From Rhea pennata (Eukaryota; Chordata; Aves; Rheiformes; Rheidae), in the NCBI RefSeq assembly GCF_028389875.1, contig NC_084663.1:207235876-207299875 (forward strand): a DNA stretch of 64,000 nucleotides, read 5' to 3'. The position numbers were made by a program, and so were the translations under genes. Below the pieces are notes generated by a model. That model saw only the letters and a program-made list of their open reading frames with translations, was not told where the DNA came from and did not search any database. This document shows positions 15,059-27,450 of the stretch, piece by piece; position 1 is the stretch's first letter; every line of letters begins with the position of its first letter.

Positions 15059-15150
15059 TTAGTCTTGTGCCCATAAAACAGCCAATCTTATGGTAAATCC
15101 ATGTTGTACGGATTTACCATATCCAAGGTAATAGATGGGCACAAGAATGA
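15059..15150. repeat. Nested inverted repeat
   Basis: The inner arms ATGGTAAATCC (15090-15100) and GGATTTACCAT (15110-15120) are exact complements around a 9-base loop. The outer arms CTTGTGCCCAT (15064-15074) and ATGGGCACAAG (15135-15145) are also exact. The 14-15 bases between the arms on each side do not pair. This could be a relic palindromic transposon or a hairpin RNA. Confidence 0.85.
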
Positions 15151-17019
15151 GATTAATCTTACCAACCAAGTACCGGTTCCTCTCCACTGATTACAAGGGC
15201 AGACTAGACAACCAGAGGGGAAAGGCAGAGTACAGTGGCCTACGGCTGGTAAGGAAAATCCCTTCGTATGCCCACGAGCAGTCTCTAAGTCTTTCATGAC
15301 AGCACGTTACTGGAAAATAATTTTTTATTCCATTAGCAATGAGATTATGCAGCCAGCACATTACTGTGGCACAGCGCTTCTGACTCTCAGAAGAGCTATG
15401 GGGGAAGCACTGAGGGAACACAGCTTTCAGTTGTGTTTTATGATAGTGGGCATAGGTGATCAAAGGATAAAAGCTATCCTGTTATATAAAGAAAGACTGG
15501 CATGAAACTCACCCAGTTTGAACAGAGCAAGCTTTTGAGGTACCTGGGCAGGCAAGTCTACCTAAAGGCAAAAAAGACAGCAATACGTAAATAAACAAAA
15601 CTACATTTGTTATTTAGCTGTAGTTCAAATAAATTTATTTATTCGTTTTCTTCATGCGTTTCCATTTTTGCAGTGAGAACAACCCATTTCACAAACTTAA
15701 GAGCTTGCTCACTGTTGGAAACCATGTCAATAAAAAATCGAGGTGCACCTTCTTCTTCAATGACTCATGTGTACATATAATCTGAACAGACACAGGAATT
15801 TGTGAACAACCTCCATTCTCATTGTGCATCTCAAAAAAGCATTCATCTTCAAAATAAAAAGGTATTTTTGTCCATCCAGCGTTCCTATGGTAACTACAGT
15901 AATTGTTTACCTGGGAAAGCAAATATTGAAGATTTATCATTTAAAGCTGTAGATCAAACAAACGTAGCATCTATTGCTTGCTACTGGCTTTGCTCCTGTT
16001 TTTCTCTTTCGATATCCTACAGGAAGGGGGAGGGATTAAAATGATTTTGTGTCTATAACCTCTGCCACTTTCACAGGATTTCCTTTGCAGTGGATGTTTT
16101 GCACAGAAATTGCTGTAATCAAGGAGATAGAGCTGGCTCAGAGTCCCTTTCCGTGCCAGGTGGACTGCCAGCCAACCCAGTGCTGATACTGGTCCGTGCT
16201 ACTGCTAGAGCAAGACTTCGTGTTTTCAAGCTTTTTGCCAACCTCCTTTGTTCATGGAGGGAATAGGAATCCGATCACAGTGTCAGCAGGAAGACTGAGT
16301 TGGCCAAGAATAGCTAGGAATGACAGCGTTTCAGCTAAAATTTACCAGTAGAGTGTCTCCTGCGTAGTTTGTGGTGATTTTTTGCCACCTTCATTTGACG
16401 TATGGAGTTTTGTTTGGGTGAAATTCATCAAATTTATACTCTGTTCTGTTTGTTTATGTGCAGCTTAAGTCCTGAAGACGTCTCTCTAACCAAAGGGAAG
16501 TTCTACACAAACAGAATGAAATGGACTCATGAGAAAATTCTGTGTCTCTGGTGTTAAATTTCTCACTAGACTGGATCCTGTGATGGGTAAAATTCCCCCC
16601 GAAAGAATCATTTTAATTTCAGAGCCAGAACCTCCTCTGTCCTGTATTCCTATGAAGCGAGTATCAAACACAGTGGGAAAGGTCTGATCTCACTTTGAAT
16701 AGATGTAGTGGCTTTTTAAGATAAATAGCCCCATCCCCGTCGTCTCCCTGCTGTTTGGCAGGAGATGTCAGTCGCGAGTGCAGCCATGAGCATGAGTCCA
16801 AAACCAGAAAGGTTGCTACAAGTCGAGTTTCATCTGTTCAGTACTCTGCTCTCACTGTTGAGCAAAGATAGTATATCACACGGCAGCATAATTGGAGGTT
16901 TCACATTCTTTCAGCCTTCATTAGAAGCACTCCCCCACTCAGATCTGAGCTTGCTGAGTAGAAACTGGAGAATCAGCTTCAGATTTTGAATGATGCTAGA
17001 GCTCTAAACCACTATCTCC

Positions 17020-17022
<3 letters not shown>

Positions 17023-17056
<34 letters not shown>
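17023..17056. repeat. (CA)17 microsatellite
   Basis: Pure CA dinucleotide run of 34 bases. Confidence 0.98.
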
Positions 17057-17062
<6 letters not shown>

Positions 17063-20000
17063 TATGAGGAGTTTCCTGAGAAGCTTAGTGTCAATCCCAG
17101 TGCTTCCCATTCAAAAGATACAGTTGAATTTTATGAATTTTATTGTGCAGAGTCATTTGCCATTCTGTAAATTTCAACAGAGTGTGTCCAAACTGTCCTA
17201 TTTATGCCTGCATTCTGATTTTAGTTTTGAGTAGTTTGTCAAGTGTGTTGGAATTCTCTGGTGGAAAAAAGTGAGAGAAATTACATACAAGGAGACATAA
17301 AATGCTCATATACTTAACATGGATATCAGAAAAAACAGAGAAAATCTGAAAAAATCAAATAAATGTAATCAAATTTTCATTTTATTTTTTCAAAGTTGAA
17401 AATGTTTGTAATATTTGAAATAAAATCATAGTTGTATTGAATAATAGGAATAATACTTGTATTTATAAATGTAAAATGTAAGCCAAACTTCCTCAATTCA
17501 ATATATTGACCCTGAACACTCCTATAATATGAATGCTTCACAAGTTCTACTGACTCATTTTGGGGAGTGCAGCCACTTTAGAAGTGAAATTCACTCTCCA
17601 AGAAGAGTAAAGAAGGAATTAAGGGGAACACACCTACAAGAACACCGTAGAGTAGACACAATAATTTTGCTTTAGTTTATTACTGAGGTGCCATGAAAAC
17701 TAACTTCATTTATCTGAGTTAATTCTTTGTGGACAAATTTTCCATGATTTTTTAGTCACACCCGATACACCCAGTTACTCCTGCAAATCTCTGCAGATAT
17801 ATGTGTGTTTGTATTCTTCTTGCCTTTTGAATGCATCCTCCTGACAGCTTTGTATAGTGGTCTTCTGCCTTATGTCCTTTTCTCCATCGATGGGCACAAG
17901 GGACAGACCAAGGAAGTGATATAAGCACTTCCAGTTGTAAATGCTAAATCTAAATCTGCCAGCTGAAATGTCTTTACCCAGGGTAAGGGTGGTAAAGGAG
18001 CTTTGTAACCAGGTGCAGTTTGGGATTTCTGAGTTTCCCCATGTATTTAGAGTTGGGCCACTGGCTTGCACAGAACTAAAACAGTCTTGGCAGAGTTGGG
18101 CACTTCAGCACCTCATTTACACCTACCCTCAACCAGGAGCCAAAAATTAGTCATAGGTTCCTTAAATGTATATCAGCATCTTTTAGAATCAATGAAGTGG
18201 AGCAGTCACATCTTAGTTCCTCTTGTTTCATCATCCTAAACTAAATGTTTAAAATAAATGAGATAACTTGTACCCTACAGCATCCTATTTCCCTCTATTA
18301 ACCCTAAAAAGAACATAAAGTTTATATATAAATTCCAACAAAATAGACATACTAAGTCAGGCGAACTCAGGCCATCAGATTACTATAGATTTGAAAGACA
18401 AGATCAATTAAGTATTCTCAAAGCAGCACACATACTGCTGGCAGACCCTGGCAGACTACTATTTCCTTTTTAAAACATATTATATAAGAGTACTTTACAC
18501 CTTTTAATTCTTATATTGTATAACAAATTTAGACAGTAGGCACCTAACTCGTCTTGACCTGTACAATATCACCTTTTTTTCCATGCTCCATCTCTGATTC
18601 TGCTGCTAGTGTCTCACAGGGTTCATTCATTCTGGAACTCAGAAAAATCCAAATTAGTATTCCCTTATCCTCTATTTCCACCCCCCCTTCTTCTTCTTTG
18701 AGCGGTAGGGTGGTTAGCACGCTCTTTGGAGACACTGGTTATCTGTGTTGACTTCTTAGCACTCTTTCCACCCCTTCAATTTTCTGTATGTTTGAGTTCC
18801 TCAGAGTGCAGTAATTCTGAGCATGTTCAGCCTTGCCCAGTGTGTCAGTGTTTTTAGATGCTGCTGTCACAGACATGATAAGTGTTACCAATAGCAGGCA
18901 TATAAAATGTAGTCAGTGTTCTCCTCATTCAAAGTTATTCCACATTGGTACAGAAAGCTTTCATTTTGTTTTCTTTTAAAATGGTGTCAAAAGCAGGAGG
19001 GGGAATTTCCTGATAGGAAAAAAATAATTCACTGTCAGTGGAGAAGAGAGTGACTATTTCTATGGGTTCTGTAAGATGATTGGGAATGAAAAGAAGCAGG
19101 AAGAGGAAGGAGGGAAATGAACCTTATATATGTTTGCATTTATTGGGAGTTTGATTAGAAGGTCAATAAGAGTCATGAGGAATATAACTGTCATGCTTGT
19201 GCCTATCCATTTTATTTTCCTAGGTTTTAATCTTTGATCCAGCTGCTCCAAACATCTGGCATTGTGAACTCTGTGACTCAAGGCTCTGATTTATGGGAAG
19301 TCCTTAGGGACATGTGTGCAGGAGTGTGCTTTGCATCCAGTGTGGCAGCATCCGCGCAACACCATGTGTGCTGCTTGTGTGGGCATCATCTCTCTCATCT
19401 GCTGTGGGCTATCTTTTTTCTTCCCAGTCAGCTGAGTGTCTCGGGTGCCCAGTGAGAGGTGGCTGCTTTCTGATTCCCTCATCTCACACACAGTCCTTAG
19501 GGGATATGGAGAACTGCCATGACAACCCAGCAAAGCAACAGCACCTCCCTTCTCCCTAGATCCCTCTGACATGTTTTCCTTCCAGGAAAACCCCACAGAC
19601 ACATCCCTCCTCTCATTCTCCCAATATATGATTATTTATACAGGTTCGTTTCTTATTTTTATCTGTCTCTAACCTCCTGACCTTCCAGGAATTTCACAGC
19701 TCGTGCCCTGGTTAAAAGCAAAGGCAGTTTCGGAGGGGAGTGCAAGTGTGGGGAGGGTAGGAAGAAGAAGGATGCTGCTTCCCCATTGCACTCTATCACA
19801 GAGCAATGTCAGGAGCAAGGAAGTCCCTGGTAACTAGCAGGCTGGGGCAGTTTCCTCTCATCTAGCTTACTTCCATCCCTGCGAGCATCAGGGTAGATGC
19901 CCTTGGGGCTGAGTAGTGAGAATGTGTGTTAGACACACACAGACACACACAAACTTACAATGCTCTCAGCTCTAGGGACTGGCCACTTCCTTGGCTTCAG

Positions 20001-20624
20001 TTGCTGCAGCAGTCAGGAGAGCTGGGGAAGGATCTGAAACAGTTGCTGGTTGATGGGCTCCCAACAGGTTTGGACTGAAGGAGAACGTGGAGGAGAAAGA
20101 GGCCAGGCTTCACACCTGATAAGCACATTTAGGATTTCTATCCTTCATCCTTTGGGATGAAAGGAGTGATCAAGCTGGTAGAAGAGAGACAGCAGCAAAG
20201 AGATAGGGGGTAAGGGGGATTATAAACATGACTGGGGCTATAGCAAGGACTGTCCCTCTTCCATGTACCCAAAGAACTTTACCAAAGGAATCCCAGGTAG
20301 GCAGGTGTGCAAGGGAGGACACGAAACAGCTTGGATGTGGCAAGGGAGTCACCCTGGGGGAGCCCAGATCAATTGACAGCCAGGATTTGGGTCATCTAGT
20401 AGTTGTTTGGGGAGGAGGGGGGGAAAGAGATAATATTTTAAGCAGCAACTCAGAGGGGGAAAATAGCAGGGAATGCCAAGCTGTGAAGCAGCAGCAGTGA
20501 AAGTCTGTTAATTCTTGAAAATGGATGCACAAGCTAATCCTTCTCTGCAAATACAGCCTGGTAAATGGTCAGACCGGGCAGCCTTTTAAATGCCAGATCA
20601 GCTCTTACTTAAATGACATTTTGC

Positions 20625-20650
20625 TTTATTTATTTATTTATTTATTTACT
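20625..20650. repeat. (TTTA)n microsatellite
   Basis: About six TTTA tetranucleotide units just upstream of the GC-rich zone. Confidence 0.9.
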
Positions 20651-20708
20651 AAGAATAGCTTTGAATAAAGAGATGATCTCTGCCTGGCTGTTATGTGGTG
20701 ATGGTTTG

Positions 20709-20746
20709 TCGTTGTTGCTGTTGCTGCTGTTGCTGCAGTAGCAGCA
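20709..20746. repeat. GTT/GCT triplet tract
   Basis: Interrupted trinucleotide run of GTTGCT type, continuing into CAGTAGCAGCA. Confidence 0.85.
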
Positions 20747-21714
20747 CTGGGAGGTGTTGAGTGGGTCCGGGCTCAGACTACCTCAACCCCCCTCCCACAC
20801 ACACCCATGCACACGCAGCCCCCACCCCACCCCCAACACACACTTGGAGCTGTAGTGTTCAGCACTGCACCCAACCTCCTGCCGCCCCGGGAAGCAGAGC
20901 GGTGCAGTGCAGTGCAACCGGCCGGGTGAGAAGAGGAAGTGCTGAGTGTGAACGAGTGTTGGGTGTGTAGGGCTAAGACGCGAGAGGGAGGAGAAGAAAG
21001 GTTGCGGGGGAGCTCTGGGAAGATGTAGGGATGCCAGAGGAGCAAATAAAGCCTATAGTGGCTCCAGGGGAAAGGACTGACTGGGAACAGGTGTATGTGT
21101 GCATGGGGAGCTGGAGTAGTTAGCAGCAGACAGAGGTGCTGAGCAGTTTGGGGGAGGGTGGGGAAGCGGGAGAAGGCCCAGAGGATATCAAGCTTGTGGA
21201 CAGAAGGTAGGCAGCCAGGTAATGTGCTTGTGGGTCTGCAGAACCAGTCTGGGATGCTGGATGAGGAGCTAGGGAGCCTGGCAGGGAACTGCAGCAGCTG
21301 TGGGTCTGGGGAGCCAGCACGGGCTGGCAGGGCTCCAGGGGATGGACCTTGGAGGAAGAGGGGTGGCTGCAGGTGGCACTGCCTCGGGGCCAAGCTGTGG
21401 GGCTGGCCTTGCAGGAGGGTGGCAATCCACCGGGAACAGGGACAGAGAGGCACCTCCTGCCAGCAGGGTTGGCAGCTCCTGCCCTTGGCCAGGGCATCGC
21501 TTCTTGTCTTGCTGTGCCTGGTGCTGTTGTCCTGTACCCTAGGAGAGGGGTGAGAGATGGAGAGGGCAGCCTGCCCTCCCAGTGGCAAATAGACCCTCCT
21601 CTCTGCTTGACATAGCTGTAGGTATGGGGGGGGGGAGGGAGAGAAGGAGAGGGGTCATTTCTCTCGCATCCCTCTCTCCCCGCTTGCCACGGAGCAGCAG
21701 GCAGAGCCGGGGGC

Positions 21715-21960
21715 TGCCTGGCTGCGCGGTTTCCTAGCGGGATCTGTGCCACTTGGTGGCACTAAAAAGTTGCGGAGCGCAACGGGGGCCCCTGCGAGAG
21801 CCCTCGGCCGCCCGCGCTCGGGGGGCGGCGGGGCCGGGGGCGGCGGAGCGGCCGGAGGCGGCGGAGCGCTCGGTCCCCCCGGTAGCGCCGCTCCCGCGGG
21901 GGAGGCGAAACTTGCGCTTCCCCGCCGCTACGTCTTGAGCAGATCCTCCCCAAGCAGGTA
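21715..21960 (+). promoter_or_regulatory. GRM5: CpG-dense core, probable GRM5 promoter or 5' UTR exon
   Basis: About 245 bases packed with CpG and GGCGG repeats, including GC boxes of the GGGGGCGGCGG type near 21820-21850. The surrounding DNA is otherwise CpG-poor. It lies about 8.8 kb upstream of the GRM5 coding exon on the same strand, with no other gene visible nearby. Mammalian GRM5 is known to use separate 5' noncoding exons and more than one promoter, which fits. A TATA box is not evident, as is usual for CpG promoters. The transcription start cannot be placed from sequence. Confidence 0.65.
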
Positions 21961-21965
21961 GCGCC
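21950..21965 (+). other. Candidate donor of a GRM5 5' UTR exon
   Basis: CCAAGCAG|GTAGCG at the downstream edge of the CpG core would end an exon at 21957. The CAG|GTA part is good, but +4 to +6 deviate from consensus. Competing donors lie at 22648/22649 (AAT|GTAAGA), 22679/22680 (AAG|GTAATG) and 23808/23809 (AAG|GTGTGT). Which is used, if any, is unknown. Confidence 0.3.
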
Positions 21966-23464
21966 TTTTTGTGGTTGTTGCTGCTCTGAATCGAGCTCCA
22001 CTTTCCTGCTTTCTGGGAGAGAGGTGGTGCCGGGGGGATGTGCCCACTTCACAGGGAAGCTTTGCAACCTTCAAAGCACCTGGAGCAATTTCTATGCGGG
22101 GCAGAACACAGCGTTAGCCCCTCGTGAATGCAGAGAGCTTGTTGTCCTGTATGTGTGAGGAGGGAAGAGATATTTAACCAAGTAGCTCAAGCTGCAGCAA
22201 GTATTTAGGAAGATCGAGGTAGTGGTGACGGAGAGCACAGATTCATCTGTTGTTTCATTGTTTGTTTGTTTATTCCTCCGCCTCCCTCCATCCCCCTTTA
22301 AATCCAGGGACCATTCACGCCTCTTGCAAATGAGACTGGGGCGATGCTGAGAGAACAGCGTGTTGCATGGCGTGTATGTATATGCATTCATGTGCGGGGG
22401 TAGGATATTCAGTTCTCAGCGTTTGCCTGTGATGAGAAGAAAACAGGATGTGCCCGTAGCTGGAGCAGTGACAATGCTAGCCGAGTGGGGCTCACCTGCT
22501 GGTGATCTTTGCAGAGGCATTTGAGGATTATTCAGCTCCAGAAGGTCTGTGCGAGGAATGCTATCTCTGCTGTGGCTGAAAATAGGAGGAGGTGCCTACC
22601 CCTACCCGCCTTGATTATTACCACCGAAAGGACTGCTTTGCCTCCAATGTAAGAAGAAGGGATTGCTACCACGGACAAGGTAATGCTGCGGGAGTGGGGA
22701 GAAGGGATTTATTTGCCCTGAATTGCCAACATAAACCCTGTGGATGCAAGAGGAACACTTTTCCCCTCTCCCTCTCTCCTGCTATTGCTCTGTGCCCTGG
22801 TTACCGGAGGATGAGCACAGCTTCTGCAGAGGAAGCGAGTTCGTTGGTAGGGCTCACCTCCAGGAACTGCTGGGGCATTAACAAGTCGGGGCACTGGGCA
22901 CTTCCCCATCCCCAGGAGCGGGGTGTGTGCAGGGTAGGGGTGTGGAGAATATTGGGGTACTGCAATACCTGATTTGGTGTGTTTTGTGATATAGCCTTAC
23001 AAACACAGGCAGAGATTTGCCTTGCTGAGAAGGCAGAATGGAAATGGGATGTATTTGTTTTCCAGAGACAGACAGGCTTAGCTCAGCCATAGACTTTCCT
23101 GTGTGACCTTGGGACAAATCACTTTGGCTCAGCTCAGCAAGTCCCGTCTGTTCCTTATTTAATAATCGGAGCTAATGTCTCCATGTGTAACCATGATTCA
23201 TGAAGGGTTGAGAAGGGTTTTGATGCCAGTAGTGGAGCAGGGACACAAAAAGCTGAGAAGCAGCATGTGTGCACACATATACGTGTGCATGTATAGCATG
23301 TATAGTTGTAGCAGCGCAGGTAGCTACGCCGGGAGTTAACCTTCTTTCCTATAAGTCCTAGCTCTGTCTATCTAATATGATGATATAAAAGTGGTCTGAC
23401 ATGGCAACTGTGACCACTACGGCAATTTTACCACTGAAGGATGGTCCATTTGTGTTTTCTATCC

Positions 23465-23650
23465 TGCCCCCCGCTCCCTAAAAGCGGGCTGCGTCCGCGG
23501 TGCCGGCGGCGGGCGCGGGCGGCGCTCAGCACCAGGGACAGCGGCGGCTCCTGCAGGGAAAAGTTCGGGTGGCGCCGGGGCAGCTCCCGGCTCCGGCTCT
23601 CGGAGCTCAGGGACTTTTCCTCCCTGGGGCGCTCTGCATCGACCCCAACT
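23465..23650 (+). promoter_or_regulatory. Second CpG-dense core, possible alternative GRM5 promoter
   Basis: A second compact run of CpG and GGCGGC sequence about 1.5 kb downstream of the first, separated by ordinary-composition DNA. It includes GGCGGGCGCGGGCGGCGC near 23506-23525. A possible donor AAG|GTGTGT follows at 23808/23809. It could be an alternative first exon and promoter of GRM5. It could instead be an extension of the first island interrupted by decayed DNA. Confidence 0.5.
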
Positions 23651-24049
23651 CCTCCCCCTTGTTGCCCAAGGTTTTGTGGTGGGAGAGTGCGTGGTTGGAT
23701 TTGGGAAATGGGAACCGGTCATCTGTTTCTTGCATTCCTGAGGACAAAGGGGGAAGGAGGGGAGTCCTCTTGGAAAAATACCACTCTAAAGCATCCTGAA
23801 ATGGAAAGGTGTGTAGACTAGTTAACTGCCAGGTTCTCTTCATTCTCTACGATTTTTGTTTCCTTACTTCTGTATTCCTAAATATTTCCAGTAGTATTTT
23901 GAACACTCTCAAAGAAAACTTTAACTAGGTGATAGTATTTATGCTGTGTAAACAGATGCTATGGTTGATCACTATTGTAAAGGATCAAAGAGTATTCCTT
24001 GGGTACTTCTACTGATTACTTCTCATTTCATTTGCTCACATATGTGTGG

Positions 24050-24050
<1 letters not shown>

Positions 24051-24086
<36 letters not shown>
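24051..24086. repeat. Poly(T), 36 bases
   Basis: Uninterrupted T homopolymer in the 5' intron. No polyadenylation-signal complement or target-site duplication was seen beside it, so it is not obviously a retrocopy tail. Confidence 0.97.
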
Positions 24087-24087
<1 letters not shown>

Positions 24088-24361
24088 GTATAGTGGTAGT
24101 ACTGGAATGCTGTGTACCTCTCTTGTTGCAATTTGCTGGATGATGTTTTCTGGAATTGCTGTTGCTTGCTCATGATCACTTCCTTCAGATCATACAGTTT
24201 TGCTAATTAACAAAATGCCTAGGATTACAGCTGAAATCACACTAGAGCTATTAGTTTCTGCGTCATCTGATATAATAGCTTTTCTGGTAATAGCAGTAAT
24301 AAGTAGTATATTTGGGGGAATTGCAGAGATCATTTCAAGTTTTGCTGGGATATCAAACACC

Positions 24362-24369
24362 TATATATA

Positions 24370-24402
<33 letters not shown>
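24362..24402. repeat. (TA)n microsatellite
   Basis: TA dinucleotide run with one break. Confidence 0.97.
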
Positions 24403-24410
<8 letters not shown>

Positions 24411-25353
24411 TCATTAAGGTGAATGTAGGGTGTCAGTGACTATTCTGACAAAACAGAATTTTTCTGTGTTGACTACTTTTCTCCTATTTCTAAGCAGAAC
24501 TGCAAACACAGTTTGATAGTCTCTCCTGTTGTATAAGGCTGTTCACTTTGTCAAATGGCTTGATCCAAAACCTGCTGGAATTCATAGCTGTTAATGAAAT
24601 GATGAACAGCTGTTTGAATTAGTCTATTTTAGTGAATGGTAAGGTTAAATGGCAGTAGAACTCTCAAAATAAAGCATAGTAATATTTTTCAGCTAAAGAT
24701 GATCTGTGTGCATCAGGTTTTGTGTGACCAATCCTCCAATAAGCAGATGTATAGGACCTCTTGCAAACTGACCCTCTTTATAGCATTGTGAACTAGATTA
24801 CTTACTAGACAGCTTGAACTCAGTGCTTACAGTTTTCAATATTAACAGTCGGTAGACCTAGGCAGAGGCTTAACATCCTCAAGGCATACTTTTTCCTCAA
24901 ATCGTTCCCTGTCGAGAGGAGCTAAGAAGTCTCTGTCCTTATATAATAGTTTTTCCAAGGCAGTTCCATCTTTTATTATCCAAAGCTCTTTACTGTAAGA
25001 TAAGTATTAGAAAAAGTTGCAGGACTGACTCTATGAACTGGTTTTTCAGCTGCTGTTGGCTAAGTTTTATCTTCTCTTATGATGAAACCTGAGTCAGTTC
25101 CTTGGAATATACTGTTTTGATTCATATACGGTTAATATCTGATGTCACTGAAGTATTTGCAGTATGTGCTGTAAATGAATGCTTTGAAAACATTTAATTG
25201 GTAGTTATGAGGCTGTAGGCTATACATACATAGCCTATAAGTAACATGGGTCACTACATATGCATTTTAGTCCCATAAGATTTTTCTTTGGTTGTTTTTT
25301 TGTTGTTTTTCTTGTTGTTTTTTTTGGGGAGGTGGTAATATGGGACTTTGCTT

Positions 25354-25399
<46 letters not shown>
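25354..25399. repeat. (TG)n(TA)n microsatellite
   Basis: A short TG run passes directly into a long TA run. Confidence 0.97.
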
Positions 25400-25402
<3 letters not shown>

Positions 25403-27146
25403 GTTCTGACACAGAAAATCCTTTAAGGAGATGTTTAACTTTAGGTAAATCTTTACAGATGTTTAACCAATAGGATTCGTCACACTCTTAATATTGACCA
25501 TACATATTCTTCAATGCTTTTCTGAATTGTACCCTGAGTCCTCACTCCGTCATAGGATTATTCTGTGTTTCAGTAATCTATACTTTTATTTTCATTGTTT
25601 AAATCTGTTTTAAAGTTTAGAGACTATGAACTAACTGACTGTTTCTGTTTCTAAAGTTTCTAAATTATAGTAGAGAATGAATCTGAGCAAAAATATAATC
25701 TTGCTCTCTTTATTTTTTCCATGATATAAAGTAGGCTAAATCAAAATTTTTCTTTTACTGAATTTGTATTTTACCTATAGAAGCACAGTCGAGAGAATTC
25801 AGAGCAAAACAGGCAGGTTCTTCTCTCTGGGGTCACTAGTGGGCGCTGCTATAATAACATAAATTACAAAGGAAAACGGTTTCTTAAGGCTTAAACATAG
25901 TTATATCCGTTGTGAAGAAAATCTTAAAATCGGACATGCCTCATCTATAAAGTCCCAGCAGTGCTTATAGTGGAAAACTAGCCCTTTGCTGAGCTCCCAT
26001 GTGAATTTTTTTCCCAATGATCAAGAGTTAAATAATGCAGTATGATATCAGGGCTCATTTTGTTTTGCTCCGTACAGACTGTAATTACAGATGTACCTGC
26101 ATTTGAGGCTGAAATAAATCATTTTAAGAACTCCGTGATGTTTCATGGAATATTACAGATGCTCATTTTCTGGTCGGTTAGACCTCAACGTGAAGTAGCT
26201 GGAACTCTGCCCTAAAGGAACAGCTGAGAATTTCTCCTGACAGAGACTGGCATTAAGTTTTTACTGCCAGGAAGAGCAGAGGTTATAGGAACATGTTGGG
26301 TGCTTTATCAGATCTGTGACTTCATCAGCTCTTCATTCATCTAAGACAACCCTTAAATTCCTATCCAGAGCAAGGGTGAGCAAGGAACAGATTGGCAGAA
26401 TCATCTTTCTTTTCCTTTATTGCTTCTGCAGTTGCTCCAAGTGTGAAGCTAGTGCAGCAAAGGACAGAGATGTGTGTCATTTATTGTTTTAGCGTGGGAC
26501 TTCAGGATTAATTTAGAATTAGATGCACAGCTGAAATAAGCTAAGAACCTTGATACACCAGTAATTAAGTGCCTGATTCCATTTTGTCTATGTTGCAGTA
26601 AATTAGGAGAAATTCCCTTGATGCCAAAGAAATTGAACAGCGTGAAAGTAAATTCTGACCTTAAGTGCTGTGCAGGTTGATTTGCTTGTCCATCAATGAA
26701 AACAAGGAAATGCAGGTAAATTATTAACCAGGAAACAATTCTCACTACTTTATGCATGCTTTCAAGAGTTCACTGTCTTTGATGCTGTTGATACCTCTGT
26801 TCTCAGTCTGAAGGCTATAGCATATGAAACTCCCTGTAGGATTATCCCTAACAATTAACACAGGGGTTATTCTTAGGCTTGTAAAGTTTGCTTAATTTTA
26901 TTTTAGTAATAAATAAGATTCCTGTAGCAAGACAGAATGGAAGTAAAAATACAGCATGACTTACATGTGATTCTCTTGGTGCAGGATAGCAGTAAAATGA
27001 TATATACGAACAGTTTCCTTATCCATCTTTTCAGGAAGGACCAGAGGCGTCCACCAGGAAATGTAATTAGGGTACCTAGCCTATCAGCTCTCTGCTCAAC
27101 CACCTTTTTGCCCCTATTGGGAAGTTTCACATGACTGCCCTTATGG

Positions 27147-27450
27147 CATCTTCTAGTGGCGTATCCGGTGAATAGATAAGAGGCAGTGGGCACAGACTGA
27201 GATAGAGGAAATTCCATTTAAACACAAGAGAGAGAGAGAGAAAAAAAACCCACTTATTTACTGTGAGAGTAGTCAACCACTGGAACAGGTTGCCCAAAGA
27301 GACTCTGAAATGCCCATCCCTGAAGCCATTAAAAACCCAACTGGAGACAGCCTGGGGCAACATGGACTGGCTGACCCTACTTTGAGCAGGGGGGTGGGCT
27401 AGAAGATCTCCAGAGGTCCCTTCCTACCTCGACAATTCTGTAATTCTTTT
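27147..27450 (+). mobile_element. CR1 LINE 3' end, about 300 bases
   Basis: Recognisable order of CR1 blocks: AAGAGGCAGTGGGCACAGAC, a TTTACTGTGAGAGTAGTCAA segment, CACTGGAACAGGTTGCCC, a TTGAGCAGGGGG segment, GATCTCCAGAGGTCCCTTCC and the ATTCTGTAATTCTTTT tail. A GA-rich A-rich run at 27228-27249 interrupts it. It is 5'-truncated, as usual for CR1. Confidence 0.92.

Larger units (their letters stand above)
1..20690. other. AT-rich upstream flank without a recognisable gene
   Basis: All open frames are short (about 116 codons or fewer) and none resembles a protein I know. In the mammalian arrangement TYR lies divergently upstream of GRM5, but no tyrosinase exon was recognised. The visible content is old CR1 pieces, T-rich tracts, a CA microsatellite and the inverted repeats listed separately. 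Distal regulatory elements may be present but cannot be identified without alignments. Confidence 0.6.
20690..23000. other. GC-rich 5' region around the probable GRM5 promoter
   Basis: Base composition shifts from AT-rich flank to GC-rich DNA, with G-rich runs (a 10-G run at about 21625-21634), C-rich ACAC tracts (about 20785-20845) and a GTT/GCT-type triplet tract at 20709-20746. Long open frames on the minus strand here, up to 271 codons, are proline- and serine-rich, have no domain I recognise, and are expected in stop-poor GC-rich DNA. No protein-coding gene is called here. Confidence 0.6.

Noticed and set aside
1..20690. Tyrosinase (TYR) as a divergent neighbour
   Set aside because: Expected from the mammalian gene order, but no tyrosinase exon was recognised on either strand.
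20773..21588. Longest open frame in the window, 271 codons on the minus strand upstream of the CpG core
   Set aside because: Proline- and serine-rich low-complexity translation with no recognisable domain, in GC-rich, stop-poor DNA. An overlapping minus-strand frame of 210 codons has the same character. Antisense transcription is possible but coding is not supported.
24051..24086. Poly(T) as the tail of a minus-strand retrocopy
   Set aside because: No polyadenylation-signal complement follows it and no target-site duplication was seen; the same holds for the T tracts at 28163 and 35252.
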